A stretch of 5,713 nucleotides of DNA, from the NCBI GenBank assembly GCA_027064785.1, contig JAMOPE010000437.1, forward strand, positions 1 through 5,713, in the 5' to 3' direction. Origin of the DNA: Geobacteraceae bacterium. GTDB lineage: Bacteria; Desulfobacterota; Desulfuromonadia; Desulfuromonadales; Geopsychrobacteraceae. Position 1 is the stretch's first letter. Each line of letters opens with the position of its first letter. Below, one piece after another: positions 1-5,713 of the stretch. The notes beneath the pieces were generated by a model, which had not been told where the DNA came from, made no database searches, and saw only the letters and a list, made by a program, of their open reading frames with translations. The translations under genes and the position numbers were made by a program.

Positions 1-165
1 CTGGATAATTCCGGTCCGGTCACGCAGATCGATAAAAATCAGTCCGCCATGATCACGGCGACGCTGAACCCACCCCATGACGCACACTTCCTGACCGATC
101 AGTTCCGCAGTCAAATCACCACACCGATGAGTTCTCTTTAAATCTCCAAGTTTATCGTTTAACAC
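1..165 (-). CDS. aspS: Aspartyl-tRNA synthetase, N-terminal 55 residues (gene runs off the window)
   Basis: Cytoplasmic class II synthetase that charges tRNA with aspartate; only the N-terminal OB-fold anticodon-binding domain is in the window. Residues 8-20 ([13 protein letters not shown]) and 31-54 match the bacterial AspRS start, including [11 protein letters not shown] (31-41) and [11 protein letters not shown] (42-52). The start is GTG at 163-165, preceded by GGAGG (171-175) with a 5-nt spacer; the overlapping TTG at 164-166 is in a frame that stops at once. His39 followed by Gly-Gly corresponds to His31 of Pseudomonas aeruginosa AspRS, where Escherichia coli has Leu. His is typical of non-discriminating AspRS that also charges tRNA-Asn (family knowledge), so that specificity is inferred here. 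It lies 94 nt downstream of hisS, with its own candidate promoter in the gap. The active site and the bacterial insertion domain are outside the window. Confidence 0.95.
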   Translation of the reverse strand, partial: MLNDKLGDLKRTHRCGDLTAELIGQEVCVMGWVQRRRDHGGLIFIDLRDRTGIIQ

Positions 166-190
166 AAAATCCTCCAAACGAGCCTTTCAG

Positions 191-217
191 CCCTGATAAT
201 TTATTGGTCAATCGGGG
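191..217. repeat. Imperfect inverted repeat between the aspS promoter and its RBS
   Basis: Arms CCCTGAT (191-197) and ATCGGGG (211-217) pair at 6 of 7 positions around a 13-nt loop. The repeat abuts the candidate -10 box of aspS, so it spans the expected transcription start. It could be an operator-like site, or a hairpin in read-through RNA from hisS. No T-run follows it on either strand, so it does not look like an intrinsic terminator. With one mismatch and short arms it may be chance. Confidence 0.3.
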
Positions 218-245
218 ATTATAAACCACATCCACCCCGGGTCAA
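218..245 (-). promoter_or_regulatory. Candidate sigma-70 promoter for aspS
   Basis: Read on the minus strand, TTGACC (240-245) is followed after 16 nt by a perfect TATAAT (218-223). This lies wholly in the hisS-aspS gap, about 50 nt upstream of the aspS GTG, and predicts a start site near 211. It suggests that aspS can be transcribed independently of hisS. The call rests on sequence match only. Confidence 0.55.
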
Positions 246-259
246 GCAGAACTGAGATT

Positions 260-1513
260 CTAGCCGAGTTTTTTCTTCAATTCTTCAGTCAGAGCGTTCA
301 GATCAACCGTCGATTGACTGCTGTCAGCCATATTTTTTAGTTGTGCCTGTCCTGACTTTAATTCGTCTTCACCTAGAATCAGGGTAAAGGCTGCATTCAA
401 TTTATTCGCCCGCCGCATTTGTGCTTTAAGGCTCTTACCAAGGTAGTCCATCTCGGCACGAATCCCGGCTGTTTGCAGTTGTGACATCAGCACAAAAGCC
501 CGGTCGCTTGCTTCATTACCAATCGCGGCGATAAACAGTTGCGGTGAAACAGGGGCAACTTTTTCATCACCCTTCATCAGCACCAATCGCTCCAGACCGA
601 TGGCAAAACCGATTCCCGGCAATGCCGGTCCACCGAGGCTTTCGACGAGTCCATCATAACGACCACCGGCAGCAACAGCATTCTGCGATCCCAGCTGATC
701 GGTGACCAGCTCAAAAGTTGTCCGCACGTAGTAATCGAGGCCGCGAACCATTCTGGCATTGACACTGAAAGGGACATCAAGGGATTGCAGATATTTTTTC
801 ACTTGGCCAAAGTGGTCATCACAGGCGGGGCAGAGATGGTCAATCACCGCCGGAGCATCGACAGTGGCGTCCTGACAACCGGAGACTTTACAATCAAGGA
901 CACGCAATGGATTTGTCACATAGCGCCGCTGACATTCGGGGCAGAGGGAATCAAGGCGGGTCTCAAGATACGTGATTAGACTCTCACGATAAGCGGGACG
1001 GCACTCGGGGCAGCCGAGAGAATTAATCTGCAATGCAACCGCTTCAATCCCGATACGGACAAAATACTGGTGGAGCATTGCCAGAACCTGGGCATCAATC
1101 TTGGCATCTTCGACTCCCAATACTTCTACACCGAGCTGATGAAACTGACGATAACGACCTTTTTGTGGACGTTCATAACGAAACATCGGCCCCATATAAA
1201 AAAGTTTTGAGACGGGATCAAGATTATATAAACGATTCTGGATAAAAGAACGCATCACCGGAGCTGTCCCCTCAGGGCGCAGTGTCAGTGAGTTTTCACT
1301 CTTATCGTGAAACGTATACATCTCTTTTTCAACGATATCGGTTGTTTCACCAATAGAGCGACAGAACAGCTCGGTTTTTTCCGGCACCGGAGTTCTGATC
1401 TCAGCAAAACCGTAACAGCCAAAAACATCCCGTGCTGTCTGCTCAAGAAATTGCCAGGTTTCAACGTCTCCCGGCAGAATATCATTCATCCCTTTGATCG
1501 CAGTGATACTCAC
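260..1513 (-). CDS. hisS: Histidyl-tRNA synthetase (HisRS), complete, 417 aa
   Basis: Cytoplasmic class II synthetase that activates histidine with ATP and charges tRNA-His. The N-terminus GIKGMNDILP-like block (6-14) leads into the catalytic core. Motif 2 lies at about 105-130 (FYMGPMFRYERP, 105-116). The histidine-specific motifs are RGLDYY (257-262, with R257 equivalent to the catalytic Arg259 of E. coli) and AAGGRYDGL (281-289). Motif 3 is GIGFAIGLERL (300-310). The anticodon-binding domain follows, from about residue 325 to the end. The insertion between motif 2 and RGLDYY carries four cysteine pairs: C168/C171, C191/C194, C208/C213 and C228/C231. These look metal-binding and occur in many non-enterobacterial HisRS. 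Length is normal for the family. The start is GTG with GAGAAGG (1522-1528) 8 nt upstream; the nearby ATG is out of frame. It lies 169 nt downstream of the Hypr GGDEF gene and upstream of aspS. Confidence 0.97.
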   Translation of the reverse strand: MSITAIKGMNDILPGDVETWQFLEQTARDVFGCYGFAEIRTPVPEKTELFCRSIGETTDIVEKEMYTFHDKSENSLTLRPEGTAPVMRSFIQNRLYNLDPVSKLFYMGPMFRYERPQKGRYRQFHQLGVEVLGVEDAKIDAQVLAMLHQYFVRIGIEAVALQINSLGCPECRPAYRESLITYLETRLDSLCPECQRRYVTNPLRVLDCKVSGCQDATVDAPAVIDHLCPACDDHFGQVKKYLQSLDVPFSVNARMVRGLDYYVRTTFELVTDQLGSQNAVAAGGRYDGLVESLGGPALPGIGFAIGLERLVLMKGDEKVAPVSPQLFIAAIGNEASDRAFVLMSQLQTAGIRAEMDYLGKSLKAQMRRANKLNAAFTLILGEDELKSGQAQLKNMADSSQSTVDLNALTEELKKKLG

Positions 1514-1518
1514 AGCAT
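1510..1518 (-). other. Two-codon frame ATG-CTG-TGA overlapping the hisS start
   Basis: An ATG at 1516-1518 opens a frame of Met-Leu that stops at TGA (1510-1512). This stop overlaps the hisS GTG (1511-1513) by two bases. The AAGG core of the hisS Shine-Dalgarno (1522-1525) sits only 3 nt from this ATG and 8 nt from the GTG. Ribosomes could therefore be drawn to a dead-end start, or terminate and re-initiate at hisS. The arrangement is visible in the sequence; any role is inference, and it may be accidental. Confidence 0.25.
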
Positions 1519-1682
1519 AAACCTTCTCTTTAAATATTGATTTTTAATCTGAACTATGGAAACTAACACAGCTTCAAGCGGGGAAAGATACCCTATTTTG
1601 ATGTGCTCTGAAAGGGGTCTGTAAAATATTTATGATTTTTTTATAGGTGTAAAAGAAGATTTGCAGCGCAGAGAGGGACATC
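1514..1682 (-). promoter_or_regulatory. hisS leader / intergenic region with a weak candidate promoter
   Basis: This 169-nt stretch separates the signalling gene's stop from the hisS GTG. The best promoter match is TTTACA (1648-1653), a 17-nt spacer, and AATATT (1625-1630) on the minus strand, predicting a leader of about 105 nt. The -10 box matches only 4 of 6 consensus bases. No T-box motif, GEMM riboswitch core or hairpin-plus-T-run terminator was recognised. An 8-nt mirror repeat is present (GGGGAAAG 1580-1587 and GAAAGGGG 1610-1617), of unknown meaning. No small ORF here looks genuine. Confidence 0.3.
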
Positions 1683-3065
1683 TCATCTTTTTTCTTCGGG
1701 GATATCAACGACACCACAAATCACATTACGCAATTCTTTTCCGGCATACATCGCCCGGTCCGCAAGATCAAGTAATTTTTCTTTATCGGTCGCATCGGTC
1801 GGGAACGTTGAAAAGCCGGCGGTCACGGTCACAAAACTCGGGGTCCCCTGCTCTTCCAGAAATGCGTGTTCCTCAATGACCTTACGAATACGTTCAGCAA
1901 CAACGCGCGCCGTCTTGTCATCTGTTTCAACCAGAATAGCCGCGAATTCATCACCACCAAAACGGAATAAAGTATCGACATCCCGGACGCAATCGATCAG
2001 CAGCTGACCGACCTCCTGCAATGCTGCACTGCCCGCCAGATGACCGTAGTTATCATTGATCTCTTTAAACCGGTCGAGATCAAGAAACAAAAGAGAGAAT
2101 TGCAGGCCATAACGCTGAGAACGACGGATTTCGTGGCTCAAAGCAACCTGCATATAGCGATGATTATACAGTCCGGTCAGATCATCGGTATACATCAACT
2201 CCTGAGCATCGTGATAGCGGCAGGCATTTTCGAAGCCGAGTGAAATTTGATCAGACAGATAGCGGAGATCGGCAAGTGCTGTTGCGTCCGAAAGATCAGT
2301 CACAGCATCACAGACAATGATACCTCCCTTCAACACCTCCCCGTCACGCAGCGGCAACATCCAGAGTTGCTCTGGCTGTTGCTGCAAATGTTTTAACTTT
2401 GCTGTGGCAGTTGCAGCCGGCTGGCTGAAACCGACAGCATCGTCGATCTGCGACAAAAGAAGATTAACAAGCTGGTCGGCAAATTCCGCAGGGAGGTTTT
2501 TCACCCCGGTCAAAGTGGGTGTTACACCATCTTTCAGGGTAAAGGTACACCCGACACTCGCACCCGTTTCACGCAGGAGGACATCAAAAGATTGCGGGAT
2601 AAGGCGATCAAGATCGATCAGAGAGGATAACGATTGCCCCGTTTGGAACAAATGAATCTGGCGTTTCAGATGATCGTTCTCAGTCAGAAGCTTACGCTGT
2701 TCGAGACAATTCCGAACAAGGTGCTTCAGCTCATCAGGATTAAATGGTTTCACCAGATAATCGCGGGCCCCGTTTTTCAATGCATCAATTGCCGACTCAA
2801 GGCTGGCATGCCCGGTCACGAGAATAACCTCGGGGGGGTTTTCAACTGCCCTCGCGGCCCGCAGGACTTCCAGCCCGTTGCGCCCCGGCATCACCATATC
2901 GGTGAGAACAACATCAACCTGACGCTGCTGCAACAACGCGATGGCATCATCACCATTATCACAGACATCGACCCGGTACCCTTCCTCAAGCAACAGATCA
3001 CGATAAAGCTTGCGGAAGAAAAGTTCGTCGTCGACAACCAGAATACTTGATTGGCTAAAAATCAT
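1683..3065 (-). CDS. Receiver-GAF-like-GGDEF response regulator of the Hypr (cGAMP synthase) type, 460 aa
   Basis: This is probably a phosphorylation-controlled cyclic dinucleotide synthase. Residues 1-118 form a receiver domain with D12/D13, phospho-acceptor D56 (LTDMVMP), T84 and K106, resembling NtrC-type receivers. A coiled-coil linker (about 119-141) leads to a divergent GAF-like region (about 145-285) and a GGDEF domain (about 290-450) starting at DDLTGLYNHRYM. The GGDEF motif (370-374), metal ligand D329, N337 and I-site R361-x-x-D364 with its 5-residue spacer are intact; R392 fits the secondary I-site arginine. The guanine-reading Asp (PleD D344) is Ser346, in GHLAGSAAL. This Asp-to-Ser change marks hybrid promiscuous enzymes that make 3',3'-cGAMP, such as Geobacter GSU1658/GacA, which controls extracellular electron transfer genes through GEMM-Ib riboswitches. 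Function is inferred from that. The chosen ATG has AGGAG (3070-3074) 4 nt upstream; the GTG at 3110 would add 15 non-domain residues. Confidence 0.93.
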   Translation of the reverse strand: MIFSQSSILVVDDELFFRKLYRDLLLEEGYRVDVCDNGDDAIALLQQRQVDVVLTDMVMPGRNGLEVLRAARAVENPPEVILVTGHASLESAIDALKNGARDYLVKPFNPDELKHLVRNCLEQRKLLTENDHLKRQIHLFQTGQSLSSLIDLDRLIPQSFDVLLRETGASVGCTFTLKDGVTPTLTGVKNLPAEFADQLVNLLLSQIDDAVGFSQPAATATAKLKHLQQQPEQLWMLPLRDGEVLKGGIIVCDAVTDLSDATALADLRYLSDQISLGFENACRYHDAQELMYTDDLTGLYNHRYMQVALSHEIRRSQRYGLQFSLLFLDLDRFKEINDNYGHLAGSAALQEVGQLLIDCVRDVDTLFRFGGDEFAAILVETDDKTARVVAERIRKVIEEHAFLEEQGTPSFVTVTAGFSTFPTDATDKEKLLDLADRAMYAGKELRNVICGVVDIPEEKR

Positions 3066-3069
3066 AAGA

Positions 3070-3086
3070 CTCCTGTAATATAGGAG
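3070..3086 (-). repeat. Small inverted repeat burying the Shine-Dalgarno of the Hypr GGDEF gene
   Basis: In the mRNA sense, CTCCT (3082-3086) can pair perfectly with AGGAG (3070-3074) across a 7-nt AU-rich loop. AGGAG is the Shine-Dalgarno of the downstream ATG at 3063-3065. The stem is only 5 bp, so the hairpin would be weak. It might modestly limit translation from read-through comEC transcripts. Transcripts from the candidate promoter at 3088-3117 would start at about 3081 and lack most or all of the upstream arm. Confidence 0.35.
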
Positions 3087-3087
3087 A

Positions 3088-3117
3088 TTTTTAACAGAAG
3101 TGTGCGTCACCTGTCAA
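3088..3117 (-). promoter_or_regulatory. Candidate internal sigma-70 promoter for the Hypr GGDEF gene
   Basis: A perfect -35 box TTGACA (3112-3117) overlaps the comEC stop codon. It is followed after 18 nt by TAAAAA (3088-3093), a 4-of-6 match to the -10 consensus; TTAAAA at 17 nt is an alternative. The predicted start lies about 15-20 nt before the ATG. This would let the signalling gene be transcribed separately from comEC. The weak -10 box limits confidence. Confidence 0.35.
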
Positions 3118-5498
3118 TGAAAAAGCCCATCTCTCCAATGCTTCACCTGCCAGGTGCCATCAACCAAACGGGCCTGTAATGTTCCGGCAAGATCGGTGCG
3201 ATAAAGAGGAATCTGGCGTTCAACCAGATCATCAACAACCGATTGTGCCGGAAGGTGGTAACGATTTTGATAGCCGGAAGAAACCAGACATATCTGAGGC
3301 TTTACATGCTCACAAAGTTGGTCAATAGAAGAAAACCGACTGCCATGATGAGGAAGCTTGAGCAATGAAACCGCCCCGGGAATCCCGGATTTCAGCAGTT
3401 TTTCAACCCCTGACGCTTCCAGATCACCGGTGAGAAGCAATCCATCATTCTCCCGTATATCAAGAAACATCACCAGAGATGCGTTATTATCACTGCATGA
3501 ACCTGAATTTCCGTTAAAAATATGAAGGTCACCTTCACGCCAGAAAGAAAGGTCGCTCCACCCTGCTGAAATCAGTCGAATCGGGATGCCTTTCTCTGCC
3601 AGAACAGTCCGCAACGTATAGTGGAGGTGAGTGACCGGGATTCCGGTAATAAATTCTTTCACCGCATAATTTTTCAGAATAAAAACAAGCCCCTTGCGAT
3701 GATCGATATCATCATGTGTCAGAACAACAGCATCCAGGTTTTTGATCTTTAGCTCACCGAAAGCAGGGGCAAGTAATCGTTCCCCGACATCAAATCGATT
3801 GCTATAAAAGCCCCCGCCATCAATCAGAACGGTTTGTCCGTACTTGTTTTGTAGCAGCATCGATTCCCCCTGACCGACACTGATCATCGTTAAAGTGACA
3901 GCCGGAATCGTTTTTATCGGAAATTGCCAAAGAACGCTTCCGAGAAGAAAACACACCATTCCAAAGCGAAGCAACATCCTTTTTTTCAATTGCACAACAA
4001 GCAGCACTGGAAGAACAAAAAGACCCACCGCAAAATATTGCCCGCGTGACAAAAACAAATAACCACCAGACAAACCGGGGACAGTTATCAACCAGCCGGA
4101 TAACATCACCACCCCCTCCAGCAACCACCCACAAACCCAAAAAAGAAAATGGGTTAAGGGAAGAAATAACGGTCGAAACAATAATGCGATAAAACCGACC
4201 GGCAACGCAAACAATGTCACCAGTGGAACACAAACAAGATTAGCAATAATTCCAGCAGGAGCGAGAAGATGAAAATTAAGCAGAACGAACGGAAGGGTCG
4301 CCAGCGACGCTGCAGATGTCACGAGAAACAGCTGAAAAAGATAACGTATGACACGGGGAAAACTATTACCGCTCCGTTGCCATAGCGGCTGCCACAAAAG
4401 AATTCCGGCAGCGCCGCTGAAAGATAATTGCCAACCGGCTTGCCACAACAGCAGTGGATTCACCAGCAGGGAGACAAAGGCCAAGGATGCCAGCAACTGC
4501 AAAGGGTTGACATGGTAGCGCCAATGAATAAAAAAAGCCCCGCAAACGGCAAGAGCAAATGCCCGGCGGGTCGACACAGCATCCCCAGTCAACAACAGAT
4601 AACCGAGCAGCAGTGGCAAAAGTAGCAGGGGAATAATTCGTTGGGGTGGTTGCCACACAAGCAGTTGAGGGATACGACGATAGATCGACAACAGAAAAAA
4701 ATAGCCGAGCAGAGCGATCATCCCCAGATGTAACCCGGAAATTGCGAACAGGTGACTGATACCGCTGCGAGCCAGCACTTTGCGAACATCGTCGGGTATG
4801 ACTCGTCCTTCACCTAAGACCAGAGACCGCGTCAAGTAAGCACGTTCATCCGGCATTAAGGAGTGTATTTCAGCAGCAATCTTGTTTCGACACTGCACCA
4901 TCCAACGCTGAACACCTCCCCGAGATGAGTCAAGGATAGTTATTTTTCCCCGATTTTTCACCCAACCCGTCATCCCAATTTTCTGACTTGCCAGATAGCG
5001 TGGCCAGTTAAATTCACCGGGAGTACCGAACAATCGGGGTTTGCGTAACCGAGTACGGCATCGAATTACATCACCGGGGAGAATCTCTGCCGTCCCTTCC
5101 CCAAGGTAAAGTCGAATATTTAACGGTGCCTCAAGTGAAATCGATTGCTCCTTCATGGCAACAGAGCTCACTTTAACTGCCAGCCAGCTACGCCCTTCGG
5201 TCAACTGTCTAACATCGGTCACCTCTCCCGAGATCGTCACCTTTTTTGCCAGTTGATCGAGCTGTGAGATATCCTGACGGGAAGGAAATTGTAGCGGATA
5301 ACGCACATTGGCAAGAAGGAGAAGAAGGATAAAAATGATTAAGGCGGTGATTTTACGTCGCGATCGAAATTGAAAAAACAGTGCCAACAGCAGAAAGAAA
5401 CAAAGAAGAAACCACCCCGGACGAGGCGGAAAGGTATAGATAGGAGCAAGCGACAATCCAATGACTGTCGCTGCAAAAGCGAGTAAAACCGGCTGCAT
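3114..5498 (-). CDS. comEC: ComEC/Rec2 family DNA internalization competence protein, complete, 794 aa
   Basis: This is an inner-membrane channel protein that carries single-stranded DNA into the cytoplasm during natural transformation (family role). Hydrophobic segments near residues 4-20, 28-43 and 50-64 precede a soluble OB-like DUF4131 domain (about 85-190, VTISGEVTDV). The Competence core spans about 220-510, with the family signature HLFAISGLHLGM (249-260), TGDAVSTRRAF (304-314), WQLSFSGAAGI (356-366) and many membrane helices. The C-terminal metallo-beta-lactamase-like domain (about 535-794) has VGQGES (541-546), LIDGGG (558-563), the H-x-D-x-D-H motif H595/D597/D599/H600, TGD (690-692) and LPHHGS (715-720). 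Its metal-binding residues look complete, so nuclease activity is plausible. Length is typical for full three-domain ComEC, with no frameshift. The ATG has GGAGG (5503-5507) 4 nt upstream. It starts 43 nt after fbp and ends 48 nt before the GGDEF gene, suggesting co-transcription. No other competence gene is visible. Confidence 0.95.
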   Translation of the reverse strand: MQPVLLAFAATVIGLSLAPIYTFPPRPGWFLLCFFLLLALFFQFRSRRKITALIIFILLLLLANVRYPLQFPSRQDISQLDQLAKKVTISGEVTDVRQLTEGRSWLAVKVSSVAMKEQSISLEAPLNIRLYLGEGTAEILPGDVIRCRTRLRKPRLFGTPGEFNWPRYLASQKIGMTGWVKNRGKITILDSSRGGVQRWMVQCRNKIAAEIHSLMPDERAYLTRSLVLGEGRVIPDDVRKVLARSGISHLFAISGLHLGMIALLGYFFLLSIYRRIPQLLVWQPPQRIIPLLLLPLLLGYLLLTGDAVSTRRAFALAVCGAFFIHWRYHVNPLQLLASLAFVSLLVNPLLLWQAGWQLSFSGAAGILLWQPLWQRSGNSFPRVIRYLFQLFLVTSAASLATLPFVLLNFHLLAPAGIIANLVCVPLVTLFALPVGFIALLFRPLFLPLTHFLFWVCGWLLEGVVMLSGWLITVPGLSGGYLFLSRGQYFAVGLFVLPVLLVVQLKKRMLLRFGMVCFLLGSVLWQFPIKTIPAVTLTMISVGQGESMLLQNKYGQTVLIDGGGFYSNRFDVGERLLAPAFGELKIKNLDAVVLTHDDIDHRKGLVFILKNYAVKEFITGIPVTHLHYTLRTVLAEKGIPIRLISAGWSDLSFWREGDLHIFNGNSGSCSDNNASLVMFLDIRENDGLLLTGDLEASGVEKLLKSGIPGAVSLLKLPHHGSRFSSIDQLCEHVKPQICLVSSGYQNRYHLPAQSVVDDLVERQIPLYRTDLAGTLQARLVDGTWQVKHWRDGLFH

Positions 5499-5516
5499 TC
5501 CCCCTCCATTCAGCAG

Positions 5517-5539
5517 CGTTTCAAACGACCAGGCCGTTT
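5517..5539. repeat. Short triple inverted-repeat motif in the fbp-comEC gap
   Basis: The 43-nt gap contains CGTTT (5517-5521), AAACG (5523-5527) and CGTTT (5535-5539). The middle arm can pair with either flank, with a 1-nt or a 7-nt spacer. The 7-nt-loop form gives a weak 5-bp hairpin just after the fbp stop. No T-run follows on the comEC-proximal side, so termination is unlikely and read-through into comEC is expected. It could be a processing site or chance. Confidence 0.2.
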
Positions 5540-5541
5540 AA

Positions 5542-5713
5542 TTATTTTTTTGAGTCTTCTTGAGGATCGGTCTCATGCTTGCGGATCAGTTCTTCAGCCA
5601 GAGCAACATCGTCCTTGCACCCGATAAAGACCGGGGTTCGCTCGTGAATTTCGTGGGGCTGTAAATCGAGAACCGGTCGCCAACCGTCAGACGCCGCACC
5701 GCCTGCCTGTTCA
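5542..5713 (-). CDS. fbp: Fructose-1,6-bisphosphatase class I, C-terminal 56 residues (5' part outside the window)
   Basis: This cytoplasmic enzyme of gluconeogenesis hydrolyses fructose 1,6-bisphosphate to fructose 6-phosphate and phosphate with Mg2+. Only the C-terminal end is visible. The reading frame (first full codon ends at 5712, stop TAA at 5542-5544) begins EQAGGAASDGWRPVLDLQP and continues HEIHERTPVFIG. It matches the conserved class I FBPase block EQAGG-xASDG followed by ILDI-x-P-xx-LHQR-xP-xFxG. After this the protein ends in a charged tail, ETDPQEDSKK, slightly longer than in E. coli Fbp. The catalytic metal ligands and the phosphate-binding loop are upstream of the window and could not be checked. 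comEC begins 43 nt after the stop with its own strong Shine-Dalgarno, so the two may share a transcript. The pairing has no obvious functional logic. Confidence 0.9.
   Translation of the reverse strand, partial: EQAGGAASDGWRPVLDLQPHEIHERTPVFIGCKDDVALAEELIRKHETDPQEDSKK

Noticed and set aside
785..1540. Plus-strand open frames of 64, 70 and 77 codons opposite hisS
   Set aside because: They are antisense shadows of hisS; no convincing ribosome-binding site or protein family was seen.
1514..1682. T-box or cyclic dinucleotide (GEMM) riboswitch upstream of hisS
   Set aside because: Neither the T-box core (AGGGTGG-N-ACCGCG type) nor the GEMM conserved core could be found here or elsewhere in the window.
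2317..3050. Plus-strand open frames of 112 and 138 codons opposite the GGDEF gene
   Set aside because: They are antisense to a well-supported coding sequence, overlap each other, and their translations show no recognisable motifs.
3066..3110. Extended GTG start for the Hypr GGDEF gene, adding 15 residues
   Set aside because: The extra residues (MTHTSVKNLLYYRSL) are not part of the receiver fold. The ATG at 3063-3065 has AGGAG at 4 nt and starts the receiver in the usual place. The extension also overlaps the candidate promoter.
3820..4233. Minus-strand 137-codon open frame inside comEC
   Set aside because: It is a frame shadow of comEC's membrane region, with no recognisable domain. comEC itself is intact and continuous through it.
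4366..4656. Minus-strand 96-codon open frame inside comEC
   Set aside because: It is another alternative-frame shadow of comEC with no family resemblance.
5499..5541. Intrinsic terminator between fbp and comEC
   Set aside because: The only hairpin is a weak 5-bp stem, and the downstream RNA is purine-rich (GGAGGGGGA) rather than U-rich.

Overview
The window holds one co-oriented block of genes, all on the minus strand, so transcription runs from high to low coordinates. In that direction the order is: the 3' end of a class I fructose-1,6-bisphosphatase gene (fbp), a complete comEC/rec2-type DNA-uptake channel gene, a complete receiver/GAF-like/GGDEF signalling gene, a complete hisS, and the 5' end of aspS. 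No RNA gene, CRISPR array, insertion sequence or clear terminator was seen.

The gene set and protein style suggest a Desulfuromonadales/Geobacter-type bacterium (Desulfobacterota, former Deltaproteobacteria). This is inferred from the cysteine-paired HisRS insertion, the NtrC-like receiver joined to a GGDEF domain, and above all a GGDEF domain of the 'Hypr' type first described in Geobacter. Base composition looks moderate rather than strongly GC-rich. The species cannot be named from the sequence alone.

The standout is the signalling protein at 1683..3065. Its GGDEF domain has an intact GGDEF signature, metal ligands and RxxD product-inhibition site. However, the aspartate that reads a guanine base in canonical diguanylate cyclases (PleD D344) is replaced by serine (S346, codon AGT). 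That Asp-to-Ser change is the hallmark of hybrid promiscuous GGDEF enzymes that make 3',3'-cGAMP, such as Geobacter GSU1658 (GacA). The length (about 460 aa), the receiver domain and the position of the serine all fit that group, so the gene is probably a phospho-regulated cGAMP synthase rather than an ordinary c-di-GMP synthase.

fbp-comEC (43 nt gap) and comEC-signalling gene (48 nt gap) are spaced like an operon. Candidate sigma-70 promoters lie at the end of comEC (for the signalling gene) and in the hisS-aspS gap (for aspS), with a weaker one in the 169-nt leader of hisS. The signalling gene's Shine-Dalgarno lies in one arm of a small inverted repeat. hisS has a GTG start overlapping a two-codon ATG-CTG-TGA frame. 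The AspRS N-terminus carries the His seen in non-discriminating enzymes, hinting that Asn-tRNA is made through the GatCAB route.
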